Positions 7,999 to 16,527 of a stretch of DNA of 52,020 nucleotides are shown one piece after another. This DNA is from a virus. The stretch is taken from the IMG/VR virus record IMGVR_UViG_3300034375_010259, positions 1 to 52,020 of that record. The stretch is one strand, 5' to 3'. Position numbers and translations under genes: made by a program. The number at the start of each line of letters is the position of its first letter. The first letter of the stretch is position 1. The notes beneath the pieces are model-generated. The model was given only the letters and a program-made list of their open reading frames with translations, searched no databases and was not told where the DNA came from.

Positions 7999-9207
7999 AT
8001 GGCTTTGGACCTAACTTCATTTGACGCTGCACTTAAGCAGCACTACACAAGCGACCGTATCGAGAATATGGTTTACTCAGACAACCCACTTCTTGCTATG
8101 ATTGCAAAATATGAGCAATTCGGTGGACGTAACCTTCCAGTTCCTATTGTTTATGGAAACCCACAAGGACGTTCTGCTACTTTCAGTACTGCTCAAGCTA
8201 ATAAGACAAACAGCCAATTGGTTGACTTTGTTCTTACTAGAGATAAAGACTACTCTTTAGCTTCTATCGATAACGAAACACTAGAAGCTTCTAAAGGTAA
8301 CGCAAACGCTTTTATGGAAGCTGCTACTTTAGAAATCGACGGCGCTATCAACTCTAACACTCGTTCATTAGCTATCGCTATGTACGGATCTGGATCTGGT
8401 TCAATCGGTCAGGTTAGCGCTGGAACAACTGGTACTTCTATCCAACTTAAAAACGTAGAAGACGTTACTAACTTTGAAGTTGGAATGGAAATCGTTGTTT
8501 CTACTGCTGACGGCGGTGGATCTGTTAAATCAGGAACAATCACTGTAAACGGTGTTAATCGTGACTCTGGCGTTTTAACTGTTGACGCTGCTTCTGCTAT
8601 CGACGGCGGAACAGGTGTTGCTACTGACGATTACATCTTCGTAGAAGGTGACTACGATCTAAAACTTAAAGGTCTTGCTGCATGGCTTCCTGCTTCTGCT
8701 CCAGGCGGATCTGACAGTTTCTTCTCTGTAAACCGATCTGTTGACGCTACTCGTCTTGCTGGTATCCGATATGACGGATCTGCCGAGCCAATCGAAGAAG
8801 CTCTAATCGGCGCTGCTTCAAGAGTAGGTAGAGAAGGTGGAAAACCAACTCACTGTTTCCTAAGCTACAGCAAGTATGCTGACTTAGAAAAAGCTCTTGG
8901 ATCAAAAGTTCAATATGTTGACGAAAGAGTTAATGTTGAAATTGCCTTCCGTGGAATCATGGTAAACGGACCTCGTGGACCGATCAAGGTTATGCCTGAT
9001 CAAAACTGTCCAGAAGACGTTGCTTACATGCTTCAAATGGATACTTGGAAACTTTACAGTTTAGGTAAAGCTCCTAAGATCCTTGATTCTGACGGAATGA
9101 AAATGTTGCGTGAATCTGGCGCTGACGCTGTAGAAGTTCGAATCGGCTACTACGCTCAGATGGGCTGTAAAGCTCCTGGATACAACGCTCGTATTCAACT
9201 TGCATAA
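7999..9207 (+). CDS. Major capsid protein
   Basis: A 402-residue protein just after the scaffold, with an N-terminal ALKQHYTSDRIENMVYSDNP and an RDKDYSLASIDNETLEAS stretch typical of T7-like major capsids. Residues about 133-215 form a Gly/Thr/Ser-rich insert (VGMEIVVSTADGGG) that may be a surface domain. Codon use stands out: many T-ending codons (GCT, CTT, GTT) where neighbours prefer A-ending ones, as expected for a very highly expressed gene. A strong terminator follows. Confidence 0.9.
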   Translation: MALDLTSFDAALKQHYTSDRIENMVYSDNPLLAMIAKYEQFGGRNLPVPIVYGNPQGRSATFSTAQANKTNSQLVDFVLTRDKDYSLASIDNETLEASKGNANAFMEAATLEIDGAINSNTRSLAIAMYGSGSGSIGQVSAGTTGTSIQLKNVEDVTNFEVGMEIVVSTADGGGSVKSGTITVNGVNRDSGVLTVDAASAIDGGTGVATDDYIFVEGDYDLKLKGLAAWLPASAPGGSDSFFSVNRSVDATRLAGIRYDGSAEPIEEALIGAASRVGREGGKPTHCFLSYSKYADLEKALGSKVQYVDERVNVEIAFRGIMVNGPRGPIKVMPDQNCPEDVAYMLQMDTWKLYSLGKAPKILDSDGMKMLRESGADAVEVRIGYYAQMGCKAPGYNARIQLA

Positions 9208-9218
9208 TTAAACTAACG

Positions 9219-9252
9219 ACTAGGGGAGCCTTCGGGCTTCCTTAGTTTTTTT
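9219..9252 (+). terminator. Strong intrinsic terminator after the capsid gene
   Basis: A 12-bp stem (arms 9219-9230 and 9235-9246, two G-T pairs) closed by a TTCG tetraloop and followed by seven T. It would separate highly expressed capsid mRNA from the tail genes, at least partly, as in T7. Confidence 0.9.
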
Positions 9253-9303
9253 AAGCAGCGGGGTAGCCTCCCTCTGACTAAATGACTAACAAGGAGTCAC
9301 ACC

Positions 9304-9681
9304 ATGGCAAACAGAAATTTTCACAGATTACAATCATTAACAAGAGAAGTAAAAGTACTTCACGCAAAAGTAGCTATCGGAGCTTCTGGAGCGCCAACAC
9401 TTGACGCCGACAACAGCGTAGGTGTAGCATCAGTAACTCGCGACAGCGCCGGTGTTTACATCGTAACTTTAGATGACAAGTACAACGCACTAGTAGGCTT
9501 TGACGTTAAGCAAATTTTTGCAACAGCAGAAGACCTTACTTTTCAAATCGAATCAGAAGCCGTAGCAACTTCTAAGACTGTTCAATTTCAGTGTAAAGCT
9601 GCTGCTGTTGAAACTGATCCTTCAGATGGAAGTACTCTTCTTATCAAACTAGAGCTTAAAAACACTAGCGTTAGAAGATAA
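9304..9681 (+). CDS. Possible capsid decoration or minor head protein
   Basis: A 125-residue beta-rich protein directly downstream of the capsid terminator, with AAGGAG before its ATG. The pattern GVASVTRDSAGVYIVTLDDKY resembles small structural proteins placed after major capsids in podoviruses. No membrane segment and no enzyme motif. Decoration is inferred from position and size. Confidence 0.5.
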   Translation: MANRNFHRLQSLTREVKVLHAKVAIGASGAPTLDADNSVGVASVTRDSAGVYIVTLDDKYNALVGFDVKQIFATAEDLTFQIESEAVATSKTVQFQCKAAAVETDPSDGSTLLIKLELKNTSVRR

Positions 9682-9708
9682 CTAGTCTATTAACAAAAAG
9701 GACTAAAA

Positions 9709-9972
9709 ATGTTACTGAAGGACAAAAGAAAAGGTTTAGCGACAATAATCATCAAACGTATTGGAAAACCATCAATGGATTCCGGATACAAAGAAGAAAT
9801 GTCGCAGCACAAGCCTGAAGGCGAAGTTGACAACGACATGGCAAAAAGCGCCTGTTGCGATGGAATCATCAACGCTATCGAGTCCAAAGACTCTAAAGCT
9901 CTTAAACGTCATTTACTACAATTCCTAGAAATGGCAAAAGAGCATGATGATCCTATGCACAAAGAAGACTAA
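9709..9972 (+). CDS. Small conserved virion-region protein
   Basis: An 87-residue protein. The N-terminal KRKGLATIIIKRI is basic/hydrophobic and the C-terminal half is a helix pair (CCDGIINAIESKDSKALKRHLLQFLEM). Similar small proteins occur between capsid and tail tube genes in related phages, but their role is not known to me. A hairpin follows. Confidence 0.55.
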   Translation: MLLKDKRKGLATIIIKRIGKPSMDSGYKEEMSQHKPEGEVDNDMAKSACCDGIINAIESKDSKALKRHLLQFLEMAKEHDDPMHKED

Positions 9973-9980
9973 CCAATTTT

Positions 9981-10011
9981 GGACGGTACAGACTAAAAAC
10001 CTGTATCGTCC
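9981..10011 (+). terminator. Terminator-like hairpin before tail tube genes
   Basis: An 11-bp stem (GGACGGTACAG with CTGTATCGTCC, one G-T pair) and a 9-base loop, followed by TTAATTTC rather than a clean T-run. Could be a weak terminator or an RNA-processing site. Confidence 0.55.
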
Positions 10012-10033
10012 TTAATTTCTTTACGAGGCTTAA

Positions 10034-10720
10034 ATGGCAATTACATTAGCAGAACTAAAAACTCAAGCCCGTCAAATGGCTGACATGGAACAAAGTCAAT
10101 TTGTTACCGACGCTGAACTAACTAACTACATAAATTTTGCAATCGCAGAACTACATGACCTCCTAGTACAAACATACGGATCTGATTACTTTTTAGAATC
10201 CGTCGAAGGCACTACCACATCCGGAACAGCCGACTACGCACTTCCAGCAGACTTCTACAAACTACGAGGCATTGACGTAAGATTAAACGGAACCGACTGG
10301 TTCACAGTACCTCCATTTAATTTTAACGAAAGAAATAAATATGAAAGATTTGGAAGCTGGACACTTTTAGGAATATCAAATATAAGATACCGAGTAATGG
10401 GAGGCAATTTAAAACTCACTCCTACGCCAGATAGCAACGTAGACTACAGACTATGGTACATTCCAGTAGCTTCAAAACTTTCAGCAGATACAGACTCTTT
10501 AAATGATGTTAATCAATACTCCGATTACGTAATAGTAACCGCAGCTATGAAAATGCGACACAAAGAAGAATCTGACATAAGAGCATTAGCAGCCGAACGC
10601 GGTCGCATAGTTGAAAGAATTGAACAAGCAGCCCAAAACCGTGACGCTGGGCAATCTGAGCAAATAACTGACATTTACGCCGATAACACTGATTACATAT
10701 TCTATACATCGGATAGCTAA
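10034..10720 (+). CDS. Tail tubular protein A (T7 gp11-like head-tail adaptor)
   Basis: A 228-residue protein. Typical features: a helical N-terminus (ELTNYINFAIAELHDLL), then DYALPADFYKLRGIDV, then LKLTPTPDSNVDYRLWYIP, then a helical C-terminus. This is the adaptor ring between portal and nozzle in T7-type tails, and it sits a few genes before tube B as usual. Confidence 0.85.
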   Translation: MAITLAELKTQARQMADMEQSQFVTDAELTNYINFAIAELHDLLVQTYGSDYFLESVEGTTTSGTADYALPADFYKLRGIDVRLNGTDWFTVPPFNFNERNKYERFGSWTLLGISNIRYRVMGGNLKLTPTPDSNVDYRLWYIPVASKLSADTDSLNDVNQYSDYVIVTAAMKMRHKEESDIRALAAERGRIVERIEQAAQNRDAGQSEQITDIYADNTDYIFYTSDS

Positions 10721-11037
10721 TGTCTGTAAAAAACTTTAAAAAGTTAGCTTTAAAGGATAAAGAATCTTCAAAGCTGCAAGAAAACGTAGAACTGGTTTTA
10801 AAGCCTATAATAAACTCTCAAATAATTGATGGAGTTTTATTAAAATGTGTAGACTTACAGCCAGGAAAAAGAAACGAAGTACAGCACAAGCTTGGAAGAC
10901 TTCCTCTAGGCTACATAGTCGTACGTAAGCGAGCTGATGCAAGAATATGGGATTTGCAGGACACTAACCCTGCTCCTGGACAAACTTTTTCACTAGCCTG
11001 CTCTCATGCAGTACAAGTGGATTTATGGATTTTTTAA
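10720..11037 (+). CDS. Small virion-associated protein
   Basis: A 105-residue protein whose start overlaps the previous stop. The segment QHKLGRLPLGYIVVRKRADARIWD followed by a beta-rich C-terminus ending VDLWIF is a pattern I recognise from short structural proteins between tail tube genes of podoviruses. Exact place in the virion unknown. Confidence 0.6.
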   Translation: MSVKNFKKLALKDKESSKLQENVELVLKPIINSQIIDGVLLKCVDLQPGKRNEVQHKLGRLPLGYIVVRKRADARIWDLQDTNPAPGQTFSLACSHAVQVDLWIF

Positions 11038-11046
11038 AGGAATAAT

Positions 11047-11703
11047 ATGGCTACTCCAAATATGAACCTAAGTCTTCCAACTGTATCAATCACAGAAGGA
11101 CCTGAATGGGCTACAGCACTAAACACAGCTATCGAAATGATAGACGCCCACGACCATTCAAGCGGAAAAGGCTCTAAAGTAACTCCAGCAGGCTTGTTCA
11201 TCAATTCAAACTTAGAATTTAACGACAACTCCATCTACGAATTAAAATCTGCAAGATTCCAGGAACAATCAGCAGCCCTAACCGGCTCCGCAAACAGTAA
11301 TGGTCTACACAGCGTTCTAGGAAACCTTTACTGGACAAACGGCTCTGGAGTAGCTGTTCAACTAACTTCCGGAGGCTCCTTAGTATCCGCAACTCCAAGC
11401 ACTAATAGCTATGAAACATTAGCAGTCTCAGCAAACTTAGGTATCAACTCAATAGACACTTACTCCTACTTATTAGTAGACACCACAGTATCACGAACTA
11501 TCACATTACCAGCAGCTTCAGCAGTCTCTAACGGTCGTTTCTACATCATAAAAGACGTATCTGGACAATCATTCGCCAATAACATTTCAATAGCAGTAAC
11601 CGGAGCCGATACTATAGACGGAGATTCATCAGCTACATTATCATCCAACTACGGAAGCTGGACAATTGTAGGCGACGGAACTAGTGAATGGCATATCTCA
11701 TAA
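11047..11703 (+). CDS. Tail appendage or head-fibre-like protein
   Basis: A 218-residue protein. The N-terminal half contains MIDAHDHSSGKGSKVTPAG and LKSARFQEQ, typical of podovirus virion proteins at this place. The last 80 residues (SRTITLPAASAV ... GADTIDGDSS ... NYGSWTIVGDGTSEWHIS) are a beta domain also found in the protein at 23165-23677, so this phage carries the module twice. Confidence 0.65.
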   Translation: MATPNMNLSLPTVSITEGPEWATALNTAIEMIDAHDHSSGKGSKVTPAGLFINSNLEFNDNSIYELKSARFQEQSAALTGSANSNGLHSVLGNLYWTNGSGVAVQLTSGGSLVSATPSTNSYETLAVSANLGINSIDTYSYLLVDTTVSRTITLPAASAVSNGRFYIIKDVSGQSFANNISIAVTGADTIDGDSSATLSSNYGSWTIVGDGTSEWHIS

Positions 11704-11714
11704 GGGATTTATAA

Positions 11715-14654
11715 ATGTTAAGAAAACAAACAATACCGATCCCATTAGTAGAAGGCGTCGAAACTAAAATAGACGAAAACCAAAAAACTATCGGATCTAT
11801 AAGAATCTTAGAGAACGTAGAATTTGAAGATCCTGGAAAGTACGTAAAACGAACAGGATATGACTGCATATCTGTAGACATCCTAGGAAGCTCCTCAATT
11901 ACAGATCCTAGAAAAATTACAACGTACAAAAATGAACTTTGTGTAGCAAACGACACCAATCTATACTCTTACTCAGACTCTACAAATAAATGGACCAACA
12001 AAGGAACCATATCCAACATATTTCCAACCTCAACTCCAATAGTTAGAAATAATTATCAACAATACAATCTAGCTTCAGGACATAAAAACGATATTCAAGT
12101 CTACGCATGGCAAGACACTAGAGGCGGGATCAGAATCACAATGATAGACGCCGCTACTGAAAATGAACTAATAAGCGACGTAGAAATAACAGCCTCCGGA
12201 ACCGTTCCAAGCATTGAAATAACAGAGGCAACCTGCTACATTTTTTTCATTGACGGAAGCAGCATAAAATTCCGAAAAATTGATATAGCAAACCCAACTG
12301 AAATAGAGTCAGAAGTAACCATCATCAACGCCGACCTAAACGCCGGAAATAAAATCTATGACACTTGCCAAGTAAATAACAGAGTCTTCATAGCATACTA
12401 CTCAGCCGCCGCAGATTTAAAATATTTCTACCTATTAGACGATGACACTTTATCGGCTGGAGTAGCCGACGCGGAAGCTCCGTCAACGGCTTTAACACTT
12501 AACCCAGACTACCAAGGTCGTATAGGCGTATCATTCTACAACGGAACTGAGGTAAAATGTGCAGTTAAAAACTTTTCCCTTTCCGCAAACATAGTTCCTT
12601 ATAATGTAGTAGAAACTGTAGCCAATATAACTAGAACTACAATGAGTACTGAGGACGGAACAACTTACACCGTATTTTATGAGCAATCAGCCGCCAGCGC
12701 CTCTAATCACTTAATAAGATCCAATACAGTAACTACAGCATCAGTAATAGGCACCGCTTCAGTCTTCAAAAGATCTTGCGGAATAATAGCAAATGCTTTC
12801 ACCCATGATCAAAAAATATACTTACCAACAATACATGCATCCTCTCTTCAATCTACAATATTTATACTCAACAAAGACTCTGAAGTAGTTTCAAAAATAT
12901 CTTACTCCGTATCAGGAGGTCTTCTAAGTACTTATAAGCTTAGTAAAGTAACCAGCATAAGCACTAGCAAGTATTTGCTGACGAGTCAAATTAAAAACAG
13001 AAACATCTCAGAAGACAACACTCTATTCAGCCTTCTAGGCGTGAACAGTACTTCCCTAGACTTTGACAATTCCGTAAAATATGACAACGCTCGTCTAGGC
13101 ACAAACCTACATTTCGCCGGAGGAATTATACAAGCCTATGATGGAAAAGAAATCGTAGAACACGGATTCCACATATTCCCTGAAGGTCTTGTAAATTCCG
13201 CCACCGCCACTATTGGCGGAAATATGTCGGATGGAACTTACCAGTACGCTGCCGTCTATAGTTGGATAGACAACAAAGGCAATGAGCATAGATCAGCTCC
13301 ATCAGAGTTCTTAGAAGTAACCTTATCAGGCGGAACCGCTACACAAACGGTAGACATACAAATCCCAACTCTAAGAATAACTGAAAAATCAAACGCAGTA
13401 ATAGAATTATACAGATCAGAAGCCAACGGAACCGTTTTATATAAAGTAACTTCCACAACTTCTCCAGTCTATAACGACACTACAATAGACACAGTAACTA
13501 TTCAAGACACATTAGCCGACTTAACAATACTGTCAAATGAACTAATATATACAACCGGAGGCGAATTAGACAACATAGCTGCTCCCGCTGCATCCATTAT
13601 AGAAACTTTTCAAAACCGAATAATACTTGCAGGATTGGAAAACAAAAATTCAATCCAGTACTCTAAAATACAACAACCTGGAAAGCCTGTACAATTTAAT
13701 GACACTTTGATTCAACAGGTAAATTCCAGAGGCGGAGACATCACAGCCGTAGCAGCTTTAGACGACAAACTAATAATCTTCAAAGAAACTGCCATCTACT
13801 ACATGTCTGGCGACGGTCCTAATAATTTAGGAGAGCAAAATACATTCATTGAACCAGAACTCATATCTTCAGACGTAGGCTGCAAAACTCAAAACTCAAT
13901 CGTAAGAATACCGTCAGGAATCATGTTTCAATCCGAAAAAGGCATTTACCTGATAGACAGAAGCCTTAACACAACCTACATAGGCGCTCCCGTAGAAGAC
14001 TACAATGACCTAACCATTAAATCAGCAAGCTTTATACCTAATAAAAATCAGGTAAGATTCCTAACCGATGATCAATGTTTATCATACAACTACCTAGTAA
14101 ACAAATGGGTATTGTTCACAAACCATCAAGGGATCTCGTCCACTGTATTAGGAAATGACTACTACTACATTAGAGAAACTAATGACATATTCAAATCCGC
14201 TACGCATTTCACAGATAACGGCTCCCCAATCCTAATAGCCCTAGAAACCGCATGGATCTCAGCCGGCGGAGTTCAAGGCTTTGCCAGGATCTACAGAGCC
14301 CTTATTTTGGGAGAATACAAATCTCCTCATAAAATAAAGCTAAAACTAGCCTATAACTACCTAGACGCCTTTACACAGGAAAGTCTAATAGATACGTCCG
14401 ATTTCACAGCTACTACGGTTTACGGAGGAGACTCTCCCTACGGCTCAGGAAGCCCCTATGGAGGCACCGGAAACCAGTACCAAATGAGAATCGACATGAA
14501 ACAGCAAAAATGCCAAAGCATTAAGCTCAGATTAGAAGAATCTCAAAGCGACAACTACGGCGAAGGGCTGCAATTATCTAACATTTTGCTAGTAGTAGGG
14601 AATAAGTGGTCAGAATTTAAGCCAGATCAGACCAGAGTTTACGGAGCGTCGTAA
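11715..14654 (+). CDS. Tail tubular protein B (T7 gp12-like nozzle)
   Basis: A 979-residue protein, long for the family, in the normal place after tube A. Features: an N-terminal RKQTIPIPLVEGVETKIDE and ENVEFEDPGKYVKRTGYD, a large beta-propeller-like middle, then FQNRIILAGLENKNSIQYSK and AALDDKLIIFKETAIYYMSG, the typical nozzle motif. It forms the hexameric nozzle on which fibres are mounted. AAGGG precedes the ATG. Confidence 0.85.
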   Translation: MLRKQTIPIPLVEGVETKIDENQKTIGSIRILENVEFEDPGKYVKRTGYDCISVDILGSSSITDPRKITTYKNELCVANDTNLYSYSDSTNKWTNKGTISNIFPTSTPIVRNNYQQYNLASGHKNDIQVYAWQDTRGGIRITMIDAATENELISDVEITASGTVPSIEITEATCYIFFIDGSSIKFRKIDIANPTEIESEVTIINADLNAGNKIYDTCQVNNRVFIAYYSAAADLKYFYLLDDDTLSAGVADAEAPSTALTLNPDYQGRIGVSFYNGTEVKCAVKNFSLSANIVPYNVVETVANITRTTMSTEDGTTYTVFYEQSAASASNHLIRSNTVTTASVIGTASVFKRSCGIIANAFTHDQKIYLPTIHASSLQSTIFILNKDSEVVSKISYSVSGGLLSTYKLSKVTSISTSKYLLTSQIKNRNISEDNTLFSLLGVNSTSLDFDNSVKYDNARLGTNLHFAGGIIQAYDGKEIVEHGFHIFPEGLVNSATATIGGNMSDGTYQYAAVYSWIDNKGNEHRSAPSEFLEVTLSGGTATQTVDIQIPTLRITEKSNAVIELYRSEANGTVLYKVTSTTSPVYNDTTIDTVTIQDTLADLTILSNELIYTTGGELDNIAAPAASIIETFQNRIILAGLENKNSIQYSKIQQPGKPVQFNDTLIQQVNSRGGDITAVAALDDKLIIFKETAIYYMSGDGPNNLGEQNTFIEPELISSDVGCKTQNSIVRIPSGIMFQSEKGIYLIDRSLNTTYIGAPVEDYNDLTIKSASFIPNKNQVRFLTDDQCLSYNYLVNKWVLFTNHQGISSTVLGNDYYYIRETNDIFKSATHFTDNGSPILIALETAWISAGGVQGFARIYRALILGEYKSPHKIKLKLAYNYLDAFTQESLIDTSDFTATTVYGGDSPYGSGSPYGGTGNQYQMRIDMKQQKCQSIKLRLEESQSDNYGEGLQLSNILLVVGNKWSEFKPDQTRVYGAS

Positions 14655-14683
14655 ATATGGTATACTGTATTTGGGAGGATTTT

Positions 14684-15016
14684 ATGACCAGATCGATGTA
14701 TGCCAAATATAAAAAAGAACGTGAAAACAAAGAAATTCTTGAAAGTGAAATAGGATTTGCTATTTATTTCTTCGAAAATGACTATGTCTATATCGAAGAT
14801 ATTTTCGTCGAAAAAGAATACCGAAAGGGAAAAGAAGCTTCAAGGCTTGCAGACGAAATAGCAAAAATAGCAAAACAAAAAGGAATTAACAAAATGCTAG
14901 GTTCGGTCCGACCCTCCTCAAAGGGAAGCACCTCTAGCTTGAAAGTTCTTCTAGGCTACGGATTCAAACTAGCTTCCAGCCATGAAGACGCAATATATTT
15001 CATAAAGGATATATAG
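14684..15016 (+). CDS. GNAT-like acetyltransferase in the tail region
   Basis: A 110-residue protein. GGAGG lies five bases before the ATG at 14684, so the ATG at 14657 is unlikely. YIEDIFVEKEYRKGKEAS matches the GNAT strand 4 plus motif A region, but the pyrophosphate loop reads RKGKEA rather than the usual RxxGxG/A. GNAT relatives between the nozzle and internal virion genes recur in podoviruses. Substrate unknown. It is unrelated in sequence to the GNAT at 910-1392. Confidence 0.65.
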   Translation: MTRSMYAKYKKERENKEILESEIGFAIYFFENDYVYIEDIFVEKEYRKGKEASRLADEIAKIAKQKGINKMLGSVRPSSKGSTSSLKVLLGYGFKLASSHEDAIYFIKDI

Positions 15017-15024
15017 GAGAAATA

Positions 15025-16527
15025 ATGGGCGGAGTAGTTTCATCAGTCACAAAACCAGTAATGGACACAGTCAGCAACGTACCGATAGTAGGCACCGCTT
15101 TAGGAGGTCTTGGGATAGGGAATAAAGCAAAATCTAAAGTAGCTCAAGCAAATGAAAGATATATAGATCCAGAAGCTTTTAAACTTCACACTGGCGCCGG
15201 TGGTGTAGGTCAAATTCAATGGGGATTGCACAATCTTGGAAGTATTGCAGACCGACGACGAATTGCTTTGCAAAAACAAGCCGACACAAGAAGAGAACAA
15301 TTCGGCGGAAGCCTTGGAAATCAAAACCAGTCTCGACAAGCCCAACTAAGATTTCAACAAAGCTTAGAACGTCAAGCCGCCGGTCAAGGTCCTTCACTAG
15401 CTCAAGCTCAATTAAAATCAGCTCAAGACAGATCCTTAAGACAACAAATGGCAGCCGCATCAACTATGCGTGGAGGTCCAGTAGGCGCTCAACAGCGTCA
15501 ACTCATGAGACAACAATCAACCGCTCAAGCCGATCTAGCTCAACAAGCTACACAAGCTCGAATGGCAGAGCAACTTCAAGCTCAACAGCTCCTAGGAAGT
15601 GCAAACGAGCAAATGAGAGCCGGAGACTTAGCATCTTCTCAACAACTTTTAGGCGCTAGACAATTAGAAGAAGAATTAGCAAACAAACAATTTCAACTAT
15701 CAATGGCAGCTCCAGAACTAGCCTTAAAGTTTGGACAAGCTGATCAAGCTGCTAGAGCTGATTTAGAAAGACTACGAACAAACCAATACACCGGACTAGC
15801 AGGCGCTAACCTACAAGCTCAGTCAAGCGCACAAGCCGCCCAAGCTGCAAAAGAAGGTGGAATGTTGAGCGGATTAATGAGTGCAGGCGGAGCTATAGGT
15901 GCAGCGGCACTCCCACTCATGTCAGATGAAAGAACTAAAAAAGCTAAACCAGCCGACGAAAGTTTCGTAAAAAAGAAAACATCCGAAATAGCTTCTGCAT
16001 TTTCCAAAAAAACTAAAAGTGCCACTAAAAACATTAAAGAACATAAAAGAACTAACGCTAAAAACGCTGATGCAAGCAGAAAAAAACTGGGAAACGCCTT
16101 AGGAGACGCAGGAAGTCAATTAGGAAAAGGAATAGCTTCCGGAGCAGATGCAGCAAAACAAGAATATGAAAAAGCTGCACAAGCTGGAGCAGATCTTCAC
16201 AAAAAATCATTAGCTGCAATGTCTGACGAAAAAACAAAACAAAAAGACTCAGATTTCACACCTAAAAAGTTTTTGGACGCTATAAAACCTTACTCTTTTG
16301 AGTACAAAGATGAGTACAAAAACATGCCAGGTGCCGGAAGAGAAAAATATCTAGGAATCATGGCACAAGATTTAGAAAAATCAGGAGCCGTAGGCAAAAG
16401 CATGGTCCATCATTCACCCGAAGGCATTAAGCAAGTTGACTTCGGAAAAGGCTTTGGAGCCATCCTAGCATCACAAGCTCATTTAAACAAAAGACTAGAA
16501 GCTATTGAGAAAAAAAGGAAGAAGTAA
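15025..16527 (+). CDS. Internal virion protein with C-terminal S74-type chaperone domain
   Basis: A 500-residue protein. Residues 1-40 are Gly-rich and hydrophobic; residues 70-290 are very rich in A, Q, R and L; a hydrophobic glycine patch follows (GGAIGAAALPLMSDERTKK). The C-terminal 100 residues (MSDEKTKQKDSDFTPKKFL ... YLGIMAQDLEKSG ... VDFGKGFGAILASQAHLN) look like a peptidase S74 / intramolecular chaperone domain. The Ser-Asp-x-x-x-Lys pattern of the cleavage site occurs twice, near residues 296 and 402. It replaces the T7 gp14 position. Ejection through the envelope is inferred. Confidence 0.7.
   Translation: MGGVVSSVTKPVMDTVSNVPIVGTALGGLGIGNKAKSKVAQANERYIDPEAFKLHTGAGGVGQIQWGLHNLGSIADRRRIALQKQADTRREQFGGSLGNQNQSRQAQLRFQQSLERQAAGQGPSLAQAQLKSAQDRSLRQQMAAASTMRGGPVGAQQRQLMRQQSTAQADLAQQATQARMAEQLQAQQLLGSANEQMRAGDLASSQQLLGARQLEEELANKQFQLSMAAPELALKFGQADQAARADLERLRTNQYTGLAGANLQAQSSAQAAQAAKEGGMLSGLMSAGGAIGAAALPLMSDERTKKAKPADESFVKKKTSEIASAFSKKTKSATKNIKEHKRTNAKNADASRKKLGNALGDAGSQLGKGIASGADAAKQEYEKAAQAGADLHKKSLAAMSDEKTKQKDSDFTPKKFLDAIKPYSFEYKDEYKNMPGAGREKYLGIMAQDLEKSGAVGKSMVHHSPEGIKQVDFGKGFGAILASQAHLNKRLEAIEKKRKK

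Noticed and set aside
15219-15659. 146-codon Ser/Arg-rich frame inside the S74-containing gene
   Set aside because: Out-of-frame reading of a CAA/GCT-rich repeat; the real frame has family matches and good start.
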